NCBI RefSeq assembly: GCF_008923185.1
Contig: NZ_WBMT01000002.1
Coordinates: forward strand, 62,001 to 126,000
Length of the DNA: 64,000 nt
Source: Actinomadura rudentiformis
GTDB taxonomy: Bacteria; Actinomycetota; Actinomycetes; Streptosporangiales; Streptosporangiaceae
Direction of reading: 5' to 3'
Shown here: one piece after another, positions 17,646-26,229 of the stretch
How positions within the stretch are numbered: position 1 is the stretch's first letter
Layout of the letters: each line of letters opens with the position of its first letter
Made by a program: the position numbers and the translations under genes
The notes under the pieces: model-generated
Told to the model about the DNA's origin: nothing
Databases searched by the model: none
What the model saw: the letters and a program-made list of their open reading frames with translations, nothing else

Positions 17646-18038
17646 TCACCGATCTGGGCGCTTGTCCTCGACGTGGACGACCGTGAGGCCGCGCCCGTCC
17701 TGATCCCGCTTGGACCTGCCGAGCAGCCCGATCATCACGTCCTCGGGCGACTCGACCTCTTCGGGAGAGACGTAGGTGAGCACGTCGTTGTGGTGCCCGT
17801 ACACGACCCATCCGGGCGCCGCCTCCAGGTCGATGGTGCCGAAGTCGCCGGCCTCGCTGCCGGGGTGGACCGGCCCGTACTCCCGCAGGATCTCGGTGGC
17901 CTGCGCGGCCAGGTCCTCCTCGGGCTCCATGAGGATCACGCATGTCCCGTTCTCGAACAACACCCACGACTTCTCGTCGCCCACGATGACGCGCCGCCAC
18001 ACGTCCACCATCTCGATCGTCTCCACGGCACGGATCAT
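17646..18038 (-). CDS. Small conserved-looking unknown protein
   Basis: The 130-residue acidic protein has alternating strands (RRVIVGDEKSWVLFENGTCVIL, then APGWVVYGHHNDVLTYV) and no membrane helix or known motif. Its regular alternation of hydrophobic and charged residues suggests a folded alpha/beta domain. It starts at an ATG and is followed on the same strand by the unknown gene at 16938, and the large helicase-like gene is upstream, so the three may form a loose unit. No function can be proposed. Confidence 0.65.
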   Translation of the reverse strand: MIRAVETIEMVDVWRRVIVGDEKSWVLFENGTCVILMEPEEDLAAQATEILREYGPVHPGSEAGDFGTIDLEAAPGWVVYGHHNDVLTYVSPEEVESPEDVMIGLLGRSKRDQDGRGLTVVHVEDKRPDR

Positions 18039-18108
18039 GCCTTATGCCTCCGACACGGGCATCCCATTTGATCCTCCCCCGGCGGTTCGTCCATCCTCGG
18101 CGAGCGGC

Positions 18109-21100
18109 TCAGGACGATTCCCGGTAGGCCTCGACCGCGTACCGCAGCCGTGCCCCGACGAGCAGGTCCTCATCTGCGGGGCAGCCGAGCAGCTCCCGTG
18201 CCCGTTCGAGCAGCCGCTCATCGGACAGGCCTGGCTCGCCCTCGGCGATCTGGCGCACGATCTGGATGAGCTCCGGCCTCTTGTACGCGACGATCGACCG
18301 GCCGCGTTCCACCGCGACCGGCCCGGCGGGCACCACCGGCTCCGGCTCGGGCGGCGGCGCGGGGGCGGGTCCCAGCGCGCCGGGCGCCGGCGGGACGAAG
18401 CGCGTCAGGAGGATCTCGAACAGCGGCGCCGTCGGCGTGACGAGGTCGCGCAGGTCCTCCGGAAGGAGATCGGCGGGCACCTCGTCCTCCGGCGCGGGCA
18501 GCGGGTCACCGCTCTGGCCGACCAGGATCACGCGGGGCGCGGGCCAGAGGAGGAAGAGGGCCTCGGCACCCGCCTCGTGCTCGCCGTCGATGATGACGAC
18601 GTCGAACGCGTCGGGCTCGACCGAGACGAGGTCGGGGATCTGCCAGAGCGGGGCGATCCAGGCCGGAACGGCGGGCGCGGCCGGGTCGAAGCGCGCCAGG
18701 CACGCCTCCCACGCCTGCGCGCCGGCGAGCGCGTCCGTGAGGCCCTCCAGCTGCGCCTCCGCCTCCGCGAGTGCGGTACGGAGGCGGCTCTCGGCGGCGG
18801 ACCGGGGCAGCTCGGCGAGGCGCGACGAGGCGTACGCCCACGCCCACGCCTCGTCCCAGCGCCGTACGGGCGGGCCTCCGGCGAGGAGACCGGCGAGCTC
18901 GGGGTGCGCCGCACGAAGCCGTTCGTACAGCCCTTCGCAGCGGACCTGCAGCGCACGCTCATGCCGTACCTCGGCCAGCGCCGCCAGGGCGGACGCGTAC
19001 GCGGCGGCGTCGCGGTCGTCGATGGCCTTCACGGCGGCGACCAGCTCGGGCGGCGCGCCTTCGGGGATGGTGCCGATCGAGTCGCGGAGCGCGGTCAGGT
19101 CGGCGGTGGCGCGGTTGACCTTGAGGCCGAGCAGCGCGTTGTCCAGCGCGACCAGATAGCCGTGCCACTGGAGCGGGTGGGTGACCTGGATGCCGATGCC
19201 GGCGAGCAGCCCGCACGACTCCTCGATCGCGGGCAGCACCTCCCTGATGACGGCGAGGCGGTCGTGCGCGCGGGCGAAGAACGTGACCCGTTCCTCCGCC
19301 GGCACGTCGGGGAACGTCGCGCCGGCCGCCTCCCACACGTACTGCAGCTCCTGGCACGACATGCGGATCATCAGGTGGACGAAGATCACGTCGAGCAGTT
19401 CCGGCGTGGTCGGCGGCCGGCCGTCCACCCTCGCGCCCGTCAGGAGCGGCTCGGCCTGCCGCTGCGCGGCGGAACGCAGCGGACCGCGTTTGAGCGTGCC
19501 GCCGTCGGCCAGATGGTTGCGCAGCTCCTGCGCGGCGGCCGCGAGCTGCCGGAGGTGTTGCTCGCCGGGCGGCAGCCGGATGTCGCGACCGGCGATCGAC
19601 GCGAGCGCGTGCCGCGCCCACTCGGCCTGGGGCGCCATCTCGGCGACGCGGGCCCAGACCGTCGGGCGGCGGTTGCTCAGTGCGTCGCTGAACGCGCGGA
19701 CGGCCGGATCCCCCGGGTCCCAGTCCTGTGGATGACCCGCCAGGCCCAGCCGTTCGAGTGCGCCGGTCACGGTGGCGGCGCATCCGTCGAGCCGGGCGAG
19801 GAACGTGACGTCGCACTGCCGCAGCCGCCGCGACAACTCGGTCTGCGACCGCTCCGCCCGTTCGGCGGCCGCAGCCTCGGCCTCGATCAGGGTCCGGACG
19901 TACGCGGCGCTCGGCAGCGAGCCGGGATCGACGTCCCGCTGACCGGTACGGGCGCGCCGCCGGGGTGTCTCCTCGCCCAGCAGCCGCTGGAGCTCGGCCG
20001 CCTGGGCCCGGTTGATCGGAGGTTTCTCCGGCATCCCCCTCAGCGGCGGCAGCCAGGAGTGTTCGGGTGCCTCGGCCGCCAGCCGCCGTTCCAGCTCCGC
20101 GCGCGCCCCGCGGTAGCCCGGAGCGAGATCGACCACGTCGGTCGCCTCGGTCAGCGCCAGCCGCTCGCGCAGCTCGGCCACGGTCCGGTCGGCGGCGGCG
20201 CCGCGTTCGGCGAGGCTCTCCTGCCACGCCCGGTGGCGTCCCGCGTCGTGCGCGACGCTCCGTGACTGCAGCCGTTCGAGCACATCGGCTTCGTCGGTCG
20301 TCGCGCACAACATCCCGATCTCCGCCGGCAGCGCCGCGTGCAGCCGGTCCGCCTCGGGGCTGGCGACGAGCACGCGGCGCCCGCGCGTCAGCAGTCCGGT
20401 CAGCAGGTCCGCCGCCGTCCGGGGCGTGCGTTCGGGGACATGCAGGATCCGCGCTCCCGTGCCCGGCGCCAGGAGCCGGGCGATCCCGCCGGGCACACGC
20501 GCGCCCGGCCTGGCCAGCCAGGCCAGCAGCGCCTCGTAGTGGTCCGCCAGCCCGCCGCGATCGGGCGGGCGCACGACGATCGCAGGGGCCAGGCGCAGCT
20601 GCGGTATGGGCGCTGCGCCCTGCCCGGGCATCCAGTCCTCGCGGAAGACGGCCGCCACATCGCTGCCCGCGAACGCGACCGTGCACCACTTGCGGAGAAC
20701 GTCGGACACCGAGGCGCGCAGCCCGAATCCCTGACCGGCCTGGACGGCGTCCCATACCCAGTCGGTACGCGCGGGCCGGAAGCCCGACACGCCCCCGAGC
20801 AGCTCACGATCCCGCAGCGACGTATGGCCGGCGAGGACGACGTCCACCCGTTCGGTCCGCTCGTCCACCACGATCCGCACCGGCGTGGTCAGCAGATGGT
20901 CGCGGACGGCCGGGCCCTCCCCGGGCTGCCACGTCAGCAGCCCGGTGGCCAGCACGACCTCCTGTCCCTGCGAGGCCAGGTCCCGCAGCGTCCGGTACCA
21001 GTGCCGCATCGCCAGCCAGCCGTCGAACTCCTCGATCACGGCGGGCGGCGCCAGCGGGATCACGGGAACGCTGAACAGCACGTCTCCGGGACCCGCTTCA

Positions 21101-21729
21101 GGCTCGACGTAGACGTCACCGGGCAGCTCCGCCAGCCAGTGGACCTGCCCGTACGCGTCGACATCGCGCGCCACCCCGCGCCGGGCGCGGGCCAGCTCGC
21201 GCAGGTAGCGCAGCACGCCGATGGCCTCATGCAGCGGCCCGTTCTCCTCGCGGGCCACCTCGGCCCCGGCGTGAAGGCCCACACCCGTCTCACGCGGCCC
21301 CCGGACACCGTCGCGCGGCGCCCCGGCACCGTCGCGCGGCGCCCGGACCGCTTCGCGCGACGCCGCGTGCGTCCCTTCCTTCTCGGCAGGCTCGTCGGAC
21401 ATGGCGTACGGCTCGGGCCGCTCCTGTGGCTCGGGTGGCCCGGACGGTTGGGACGGCTGGGACGGCGGGCCAGCCTCGGCCCAGCCGCTCTCGACCCGGC
21501 GTGGCCGCCCCGCCGCGGCCGCTCGGTAGAACGTCCGGGGGGCCGCCGGCGGCGGCTCAGGAGCCTCCTGTGGGACCCCCGGCGCTCCGGGGGGCGGCCA
21601 CGGCATGTCGCGGTGACGCCGCCCCCCGCCCCCCGGCCGGGAGTGCGGCCCCGGAGGCTCGCGGAGCGGGCCCTGGTCCGGCACGGTGACACCTCTCGCC
21701 TGAGCGAACTCTGTGCACCGATCTAACAC
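18109..21729 (-). CDS. Large SF1 helicase-like protein without intact ATPase motifs
   Basis: The 1,206-residue protein begins with about 150 disordered Pro/Arg/Gly-rich residues. The rest follows the layout of bacterial SF1 (Dna2/UPF1-like) helicases: an N-terminal domain (HLLTTPVRIVVDERTERV), a motif-I-like region ending LLTRGRRVLVASPEADRL, a long helical insert (LAPGYRGARAELERRLAAE), and a motif II/III-like FDVVIIDGEHEA then RVILVGQSGDPLP. Where helicases have GPPGTGKT this protein has VPERTPRTA, and DEASQ has become DGEHEA, so ATP hydrolysis is unlikely. The C-terminal motor domain is absent and a short Pro-rich linker and helical domain take its place. It may be a structural or sensor derivative. 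Family assignment is by pattern only. Confidence 0.6.
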   Translation of the reverse strand: MLDRCTEFAQARGVTVPDQGPLREPPGPHSRPGGGGRRHRDMPWPPPGAPGVPQEAPEPPPAAPRTFYRAAAAGRPRRVESGWAEAGPPSQPSQPSGPPEPQERPEPYAMSDEPAEKEGTHAASREAVRAPRDGAGAPRDGVRGPRETGVGLHAGAEVAREENGPLHEAIGVLRYLRELARARRGVARDVDAYGQVHWLAELPGDVYVEPEAGPGDVLFSVPVIPLAPPAVIEEFDGWLAMRHWYRTLRDLASQGQEVVLATGLLTWQPGEGPAVRDHLLTTPVRIVVDERTERVDVVLAGHTSLRDRELLGGVSGFRPARTDWVWDAVQAGQGFGLRASVSDVLRKWCTVAFAGSDVAAVFREDWMPGQGAAPIPQLRLAPAIVVRPPDRGGLADHYEALLAWLARPGARVPGGIARLLAPGTGARILHVPERTPRTAADLLTGLLTRGRRVLVASPEADRLHAALPAEIGMLCATTDEADVLERLQSRSVAHDAGRHRAWQESLAERGAAADRTVAELRERLALTEATDVVDLAPGYRGARAELERRLAAEAPEHSWLPPLRGMPEKPPINRAQAAELQRLLGEETPRRRARTGQRDVDPGSLPSAAYVRTLIEAEAAAAERAERSQTELSRRLRQCDVTFLARLDGCAATVTGALERLGLAGHPQDWDPGDPAVRAFSDALSNRRPTVWARVAEMAPQAEWARHALASIAGRDIRLPPGEQHLRQLAAAAQELRNHLADGGTLKRGPLRSAAQRQAEPLLTGARVDGRPPTTPELLDVIFVHLMIRMSCQELQYVWEAAGATFPDVPAEERVTFFARAHDRLAVIREVLPAIEESCGLLAGIGIQVTHPLQWHGYLVALDNALLGLKVNRATADLTALRDSIGTIPEGAPPELVAAVKAIDDRDAAAYASALAALAEVRHERALQVRCEGLYERLRAAHPELAGLLAGGPPVRRWDEAWAWAYASSRLAELPRSAAESRLRTALAEAEAQLEGLTDALAGAQAWEACLARFDPAAPAVPAWIAPLWQIPDLVSVEPDAFDVVIIDGEHEAGAEALFLLWPAPRVILVGQSGDPLPAPEDEVPADLLPEDLRDLVTPTAPLFEILLTRFVPPAPGALGPAPAPPPEPEPVVPAGPVAVERGRSIVAYKRPELIQIVRQIAEGEPGLSDERLLERARELLGCPADEDLLVGARLRYAVEAYRESS

Positions 21730-21787
21730 CCCGCAATGCCCTACTCCAAGAGGTCTGCCGTCCTTTGATCAGTAGACGGTGCTTTGG

Positions 21788-21994
21788 TCAGTACGACGTG
21801 CGGGCGCGGTACTTGTCCTCGCTCGGCACCATCACCCAGAGGACGAGGTAGATCACGAACTGCGGGCCGGGCAGCACGCAGGAGAGCAGCGCGAGAAGGC
21901 GGACGGCCGAGGCACTCATCCCGAACCGCCGTGCGAGGGCCGCGCAGACCCCGCCGATCATCCGGCCGTTGCGCGGACGGTAAAGGCCGTTCAT
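21788..21994 (-). CDS. PspC-domain small membrane protein
   Basis: The 68-residue protein matches PspC: an N-terminal LYRPRNGRMIGGVCAALARRFGM motif region and one hydrophobic helix (AVRLLALLSCVLPGPQFVIYLVLWVMV region) followed by a short basic tail. PspC proteins sit in the membrane and take part in envelope stress signalling in enterobacteria; in actinomycetes their role is less clear. GGGGAG precedes the ATG. The gene is a single unit between the helicase-like gene and a 140-bp gap. Confidence 0.88.
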   Translation of the reverse strand: MNGLYRPRNGRMIGGVCAALARRFGMSASAVRLLALLSCVLPGPQFVIYLVLWVMVPSEDKYRARTSY

Positions 21995-22134
21995 GTCGTT
22001 CTCCCCAATTCAGGTCGATCCGTATGTACCCGCTGAGCAGCGGCTACGTGTTCCACGGTACGAATCAGAAAGGCAGACATGTATCGGCCGAACGGCCTGT
22101 TCCCATCCCATACTCCGGGATTAGGGGATGCCCC

Positions 22135-22776
22135 TTAGGGGTCCACCAGGGCGGGGAGCGCGCTCAGGTCGTCGAGCACGAAGCGGCAGCGCGCGAGGGC
22201 CTCTTCGTCCTCCTGGATGTGCCCCCACGGGCCGCGCCGGAGGAAGGCCACCTGCATTCCGAACGCCAGGGCCGGGCGTACGTCGTTATCGATCCGGTCA
22301 CCCACGTACAGCACGCGTTCGGGAAGCAGGTCCGCCAGTTGTGCGCAGCGTTCGAAGAACTCCTGGGCCGGTTTCTCGACGCCCCAGACATCGGAGATCC
22401 CGATGACGTCGGCGTCCAGGTGGAGCGCCTCCAGTTGCTCGGCCGCCTCGGCGGGCTGGTTGCCGGCGATGCCCACGTACAGGCCCTGGGCACGGAGGCG
22501 AGCCAGGCAGTCGCGCGCGTCCGGGTAGAGGTCGTCCACCCCGAAGCCGTTGGGGATCCCCGCCTCGGCCCGCTTCTTCTCCTCGACGACCAGGTCGAAT
22601 CCCGGCCGGAAGTACTCGAAGACGTCCATGTGCGTGCCGCCGGTGGCGAGCACGGCGCCGAGCTTGGTCAGGAACGTGTGCCGGGGCACTCCGAGCCAGT
22701 CGGCCCAGCGGCCGTAGATCTCGCCCTCGTTGACGAGGGTCTCGCCGATGTCGAAGAAGACGGCTTCGATCTTCAC
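22135..22776 (-). CDS. HAD-family hydrolase
   Basis: The 213-residue protein carries HAD motif I as FFDIGETLV, where the usual second Asp (DxDxT) is Gly; this variant occurs in other HAD proteins but normally lowers phosphatase activity. Motif II lies in GIAGN, and motif III/IV in YVGDRIDNDVRPA. A helical cap domain spans about residues 15-90. The GTG start overlaps the stop of the MBL gene upstream (GTGA), so the two are co-translated. The substrate is unknown; a small phosphorylated metabolite is usual for the family. Confidence 0.85.
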   Translation of the reverse strand: MKIEAVFFDIGETLVNEGEIYGRWADWLGVPRHTFLTKLGAVLATGGTHMDVFEYFRPGFDLVVEEKKRAEAGIPNGFGVDDLYPDARDCLARLRAQGLYVGIAGNQPAEAAEQLEALHLDADVIGISDVWGVEKPAQEFFERCAQLADLLPERVLYVGDRIDNDVRPALAFGMQVAFLRRGPWGHIQEDEEALARCRFVLDDLSALPALVDP

Positions 22777-23420
22777 GCGGCGCCCAACTCGACGGAGTCG
22801 CCCGGCGTGAGGCGGCGGAAGTCCTTGCCGGCCTCCTTGCCCGCGTTGGCGACGTGGGTCTCCATCACCATGAGGCCATTGTCGTTGAGCAGCCCGTCAT
22901 GGATGACGAAGGCGCGTTCGGGACGGACGGCACGCGCGTACTCGTACAGCTCCGGGACCTTCATCCAGGGCGCGTTGCCGGGCAGGCAGAGCGTCGGAAC
23001 GGGCTCTGACGGAACGGTCAGGGCGTCCCCCGGGTGGAAGACCTCTCCGTCCACGAGGAAGCCCACGTTGGGGATCGGCGGGACGTCCGGGTGGAGGATC
23101 TCATGGTCCTCGCCGTACACATGGATCTCGAAGCCGGCGGCCGTCACCGCGTCGCCGTGCCCGACCTGGTGCACGCGGCTCCCCAGGTCGGCCAGGTTCT
23201 CGGCGACGACGCGGGAGGTCCACACCTCCAGCAGCGGGTCGTCGGCCATGGCCTTGCGGAGCACGTCCGGGTTGAAGTGGTCGAAGTGCTCGTGGGTGAT
23301 CAGGACCGCGTCGGCGCCGGTGAGGGCGGTGGACTCGCTGAAGGCCCCCGGGTCGATGACGAGGGTCCGGTCGTCCTTCTCCAGGCGTACGCACGCGTGT
23401 CCGAACTTGGTGAGGCGCAT
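22773..23420 (-). CDS. UlaG-like metallo-beta-lactamase-fold hydrolase
   Basis: The 215-residue protein is a compact MBL domain: N-terminal KFGHACVRLE, then LITHEHFDHFNP (HxHxDH), with later His residues in VFHPGD and FVIHDGLL. This set fits the UlaG-like group of L-lactonase or phosphodiesterase-like enzymes. No signal peptide is present. It precedes and overlaps the HAD gene, and is divergent from the KstR-like site and phosphotransferase at 23546. The substrate cannot be inferred. Confidence 0.88.
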   Translation of the reverse strand: MRLTKFGHACVRLEKDDRTLVIDPGAFSESTALTGADAVLITHEHFDHFNPDVLRKAMADDPLLEVWTSRVVAENLADLGSRVHQVGHGDAVTAAGFEIHVYGEDHEILHPDVPPIPNVGFLVDGEVFHPGDALTVPSEPVPTLCLPGNAPWMKVPELYEYARAVRPERAFVIHDGLLNDNGLMVMETHVANAGKEAGKDFRRLTPGDSVELGAA

Positions 23421-23510
23421 TGACCGATTTTTTCACGCCGCCACGGCGAGGTTTCCCCGGCCCGTGACGAAACGAGCGCTTGGCCAATTGACCCGCCCAC
23501 ACCCGGTTGA

Positions 23511-23524
23511 TAGAACACGTTTCA
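23511..23524. promoter_or_regulatory. KstR-like operator upstream of the phosphotransferase pair
   Basis: TAGAACACGTTTCA fits the published KstR consensus TnnAACnnGTTnnA at every fixed position and lies 22 bp upstream of the ATG at 23546. KstR is the TetR-family repressor of cholesterol and lipid catabolism in mycobacteria and rhodococci. The site sits where a repressor would block the promoter or transcription start. Confidence 0.6.
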
Positions 23525-23545
23525 GTTTCTGTCTTGGAGGCGGCG

Positions 23546-24646
23546 ATGCCCGTTCCCGACCAGCGCGATCCCGAGCTCACCCGGCGGATCCTCACCGAAT
23601 GGCTGGACCGGCATCTTCCCGGTGTCCGCATTCCCACGATCGAGACGCCCAAGACCAGCGGGTTCTCGAGCGAGACCCTGATGTTCGACGCGGATTGGAC
23701 CGAAGGCGGCACAGCGGGCAAGCCAGCGGGCAAGACCGCGGGCAAGACCGAGCGGCACGAGCCCTTCGTCGCCCGCGTGGCGCCCGCGCACTACCAGATC
23801 TTCCCCGAGCCGCGGTTCGAGGAGCAGTACCGCCTGATGCGGATCCTCGACGAACGGACCACCATCCCGGTGCCGCCCATCCGGTGGTACGAGCCGTCGT
23901 CCGAACCGCTCGGCGCCCCGTTCTTCGTCATGGGCCGGATCGACGGCGACGTGCCGACCGACATGCCGCCGTACCACCAGGACGGCTGGGTCACCGAGGT
24001 CCCGCCCGACGAACGCGCGGCGATGTGGTGGTCGCCACTGGAGATCCTCGCGGAGCTGCACAAGCTGGACGTGACCGGGCTCGGCCTCGGCTTCCTGGAC
24101 CAGCCTGCCTGGGGCGACACGGGACTCGACCAGCGCCTCAACTACTACGAGCACTATCTGCAGTGGGCGTACGAAGGGCCGCAGGAGACGGCGCTCCAGG
24201 CCTTGGAGTGGCTGCGGGCCAACCAGGTCGACGAGCCGGACCCGCCCGCCGTGCTGTGGGGCGACGCCCGCATCGGCAACGTCATCTTCCAGAAGGGCGA
24301 GCCCCGCGCGGTCCTCGACTGGGAGACCGCGATGCTGGGCGCCCCCGAAGAGGATCTGGCCTGGTACATGTTCCTGGACCGGCACCACTCCGAGGGGATC
24401 GGCGTGCCGCGGCTGGCGGGCTTCCCCTCCTACGAGGACACGGTGGCGCGGTACGAGGAACTCCTCGGGCGCCCGCTGCGGCACATGGACTACTACGAGG
24501 TGCTCTCGGGCTTCAAGTTCTCGGTGATCATGGCGCGGGTCGGGCAGGCGATGATCGACTTCGGCTGGATCGAGCGCGACAACGACTTCCCCTACAACAA
24601 CAACTGCACCCGGCTCCTGGCGCGGATCCTCGGAGGACTCCAGTGA
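23546..24646 (+). CDS. APH-like phosphotransferase family protein
   Basis: The 366-residue protein has the aminoglycoside-phosphotransferase/ACAD10-11 kinase-like fold. The catalytic loop, normally HGDxxxxN, reads WGDARIGNV, so the Asp and Asn remain but His is Trp; the Mg-binding Asp is in VLDWETA. The nucleotide loop region (TSGFSSETLMF) is present. Such proteins near lipid-catabolic genes are thought to phosphorylate hydroxylated acyl substrates, but that is inference. The frame is open from 23507; GGAGG at 23536-23540 is five bases from ATG 23546. The gene overlaps the next by GTGA and lies behind a KstR-like site. Confidence 0.8.
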   Translation: MPVPDQRDPELTRRILTEWLDRHLPGVRIPTIETPKTSGFSSETLMFDADWTEGGTAGKPAGKTAGKTERHEPFVARVAPAHYQIFPEPRFEEQYRLMRILDERTTIPVPPIRWYEPSSEPLGAPFFVMGRIDGDVPTDMPPYHQDGWVTEVPPDERAAMWWSPLEILAELHKLDVTGLGLGFLDQPAWGDTGLDQRLNYYEHYLQWAYEGPQETALQALEWLRANQVDEPDPPAVLWGDARIGNVIFQKGEPRAVLDWETAMLGAPEEDLAWYMFLDRHHSEGIGVPRLAGFPSYEDTVARYEELLGRPLRHMDYYEVLSGFKFSVIMARVGQAMIDFGWIERDNDFPYNNNCTRLLARILGGLQ

Positions 24647-25749
24647 CGCTCTCCCCGCTCGACGACTACCCGATCCATCAGGCTCCGGAGGTCATGCGGC
24701 ACGTCACCACGTCCGACCGCAACTTCTACGACCGCTACTACTTCAACGTGCACGCCTGCTCGGACGAGCTGATGCTGATCATCGGCGTCGGCCAGTATCC
24801 GAACCTCGGTGTCACGGACGCGTTCGCGGTCGTGCGGAGGGGCCCGGTGCACAAGGTCGTCCGGGCCTCGCGCGAGCTGGGGCTGGACCGGATGGACACC
24901 AATGTCGGCCCGTTCCATGTCGAGGTGATCGAGGGCCTCAAGAAGCTGCGGGTCGTCCTGGACGACAACGAGCACGGCCTCGCGTTCGACCTCACCTGGG
25001 AGGGTGCGATCCCGGCGCAGCTCGAACCGCGGCACTACCTGCGCTGGCAGGAACGGCTCGTCTTCGACACCCAGCGGCTCGCCCAGACCGGGCGCTGGAC
25101 CGGAACGATCGTCGTGGACGGCGAGCGGATCGACGTCACCCCCGGCCGCTGGTGGGGGTCCCGGGACCGTTCGTGGGGCGTCCGCCCGGTCGGCGAGCCG
25201 GAACCTCCCGGCATCCAGGTGAAGAACGCGGGCACGTTCTACTGGCTCTACACGCCGATCCAGTTCGAGGACCACACGATCCTCGGCATGATCCAGGAGG
25301 ACGAGAAGGGCCGCCGGCTCATGGAGGAGGCCGTCCGCGTCTGGCCGGACGAGTCACGCGACCCCGAGTACCTCGGCCGCATCGACTATGCCCCGGTCTA
25401 CGCGGAGGGCACCCGGGACGTCGTCACCGCGACGCTGGCGTTCAGCCCTCCGGGCGGGAAACCGTTCGAGATACGGGCGACGCCCATCCTGCCCGTCCAC
25501 CTGATGGTGGGCACCGGGTACGGACTGGAGCCCGACTGGAAGCACGGCATGTACCAGGGCCCGGAGCTGACGGTGCAGGGCGTCACCTACGACACCCGCA
25601 AGCAGGAGGACGCCGCCCGCATGTGGGGACTGGTCGACGCCGTCGCGAGCTACGAGTACGCGGACGGGGCGGCCCCGACCGCCGCCGGGACCGGCTACGG
25701 CCTCTACGAGTACTGGGCGCTCGGTCCGCATCCGAGCTTCGACGACTAG
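24643..25749 (+). CDS. AttH-like/lipocalin-fold protein of unknown function
   Basis: The 368-residue protein is rich in beta strands and aromatic residues (RNFYDRYYFNVH, GRWWGSRDRSWGVRP, GTFYWLYTPIQFEDH) in the manner of AttH/CrtC-type double-lipocalin proteins, which include hydratases and Diels-Alderase-like enzymes acting on hydrophobic substrates. The family call is based on pattern only. The GTG start at 24643 overlaps the phosphotransferase stop and is preceded by GGAGG, so the two are translated as a unit, presumably acting on the same lipid-like substrate. No signal peptide is seen. Confidence 0.7.
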   Translation: MTLSPLDDYPIHQAPEVMRHVTTSDRNFYDRYYFNVHACSDELMLIIGVGQYPNLGVTDAFAVVRRGPVHKVVRASRELGLDRMDTNVGPFHVEVIEGLKKLRVVLDDNEHGLAFDLTWEGAIPAQLEPRHYLRWQERLVFDTQRLAQTGRWTGTIVVDGERIDVTPGRWWGSRDRSWGVRPVGEPEPPGIQVKNAGTFYWLYTPIQFEDHTILGMIQEDEKGRRLMEEAVRVWPDESRDPEYLGRIDYAPVYAEGTRDVVTATLAFSPPGGKPFEIRATPILPVHLMVGTGYGLEPDWKHGMYQGPELTVQGVTYDTRKQEDAARMWGLVDAVASYEYADGAAPTAAGTGYGLYEYWALGPHPSFDD

Positions 25750-25750
25750 C

Positions 25751-25948
25751 TCAGCGGGCGGCGAGCACGACGGCGAGGACGGCCAGCCCGAAGGCCACGG
25801 TGGTCAGCACGAGGAACGCGACGACGACCGCGCAGGCCAGGCCCTTGGGCTGGTCCCGCCAGGTCCCGTAGTGGTCGCGCACCTGCTGATCGAGCTCCTC
25901 ACGCGCCGGCCCGCCGTCAGCCGGTTCGTCAGCAGGCGGGGACGTCAC
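25751..25948 (-). CDS. Small single-pass membrane protein
   Basis: This 65-residue ORF has a charged, Pro-rich N-terminus (about 40 residues) and a single hydrophobic helix (ACAVVVAFLVLTTVAFGLAV) that ends at the C-terminus. It ends one base from the AttH-like gene, convergent. The same frame stays open upstream of its GTG into the damaged-looking GC tract (SFDRSTWKDGYAQ can be read), so the real start may lie further up and have been lost. No function is suggested. Confidence 0.5.
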   Translation of the reverse strand: MTSPPADEPADGGPAREELDQQVRDHYGTWRDQPKGLACAVVVAFLVLTTVAFGLAVLAVVLAAR

Positions 25949-26229
25949 GCCGCCCAGTCTCGCAGACGACGCCTGCGCGTAGCCGTCCTTCCAGGTGGAG
26001 CGGTCGAACGAGGGGTTCGGATGCGTGTAGAGCCGATCTTGAACGTGGCGGGGTGGCGGCCCCGGGGGGGCGGCCCCCCCGCGCCCCGGGTGCCCCGGGC
26101 CGGGGAGGGGGGGCCCCGCCCATACGCGGTCGCCGGTGGGGTTCGGTGGGGTTTAGCCCCGATCTTTACGGGGGGGGGGGGCCGCCCGGGGGGGCCCCCC
26201 ACCCCTGCGCAGCGGTTCCGCGGGACGGG
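25949..26229. repeat. GC-homopolymer tract containing an imperfect 126-bp duplication
   Basis: This 281-bp gap is full of G and C runs (up to 12 G at 26170-26181). Positions 26002-26053 align without gaps to 26128-26179: both contain GGGGTTCGG, TTTAG/TGTAG and CCGATCTT at the same spacing. In the second copy most differing bases are G or C, so it looks like a GC-rewritten version of the first. No gene is credible here. It is either a decayed tandem duplication or, more likely, low-quality consensus at a hairpin or contig join. Confidence 0.6.

Noticed and set aside
21784..24642. N-terminal 950 residues of a 1,321-residue frame ending at 25749
   Set aside because: Shadows the PspC, HAD, MBL and phosphotransferase genes; only the last 368 residues, from GTG 24643, are protein-like.
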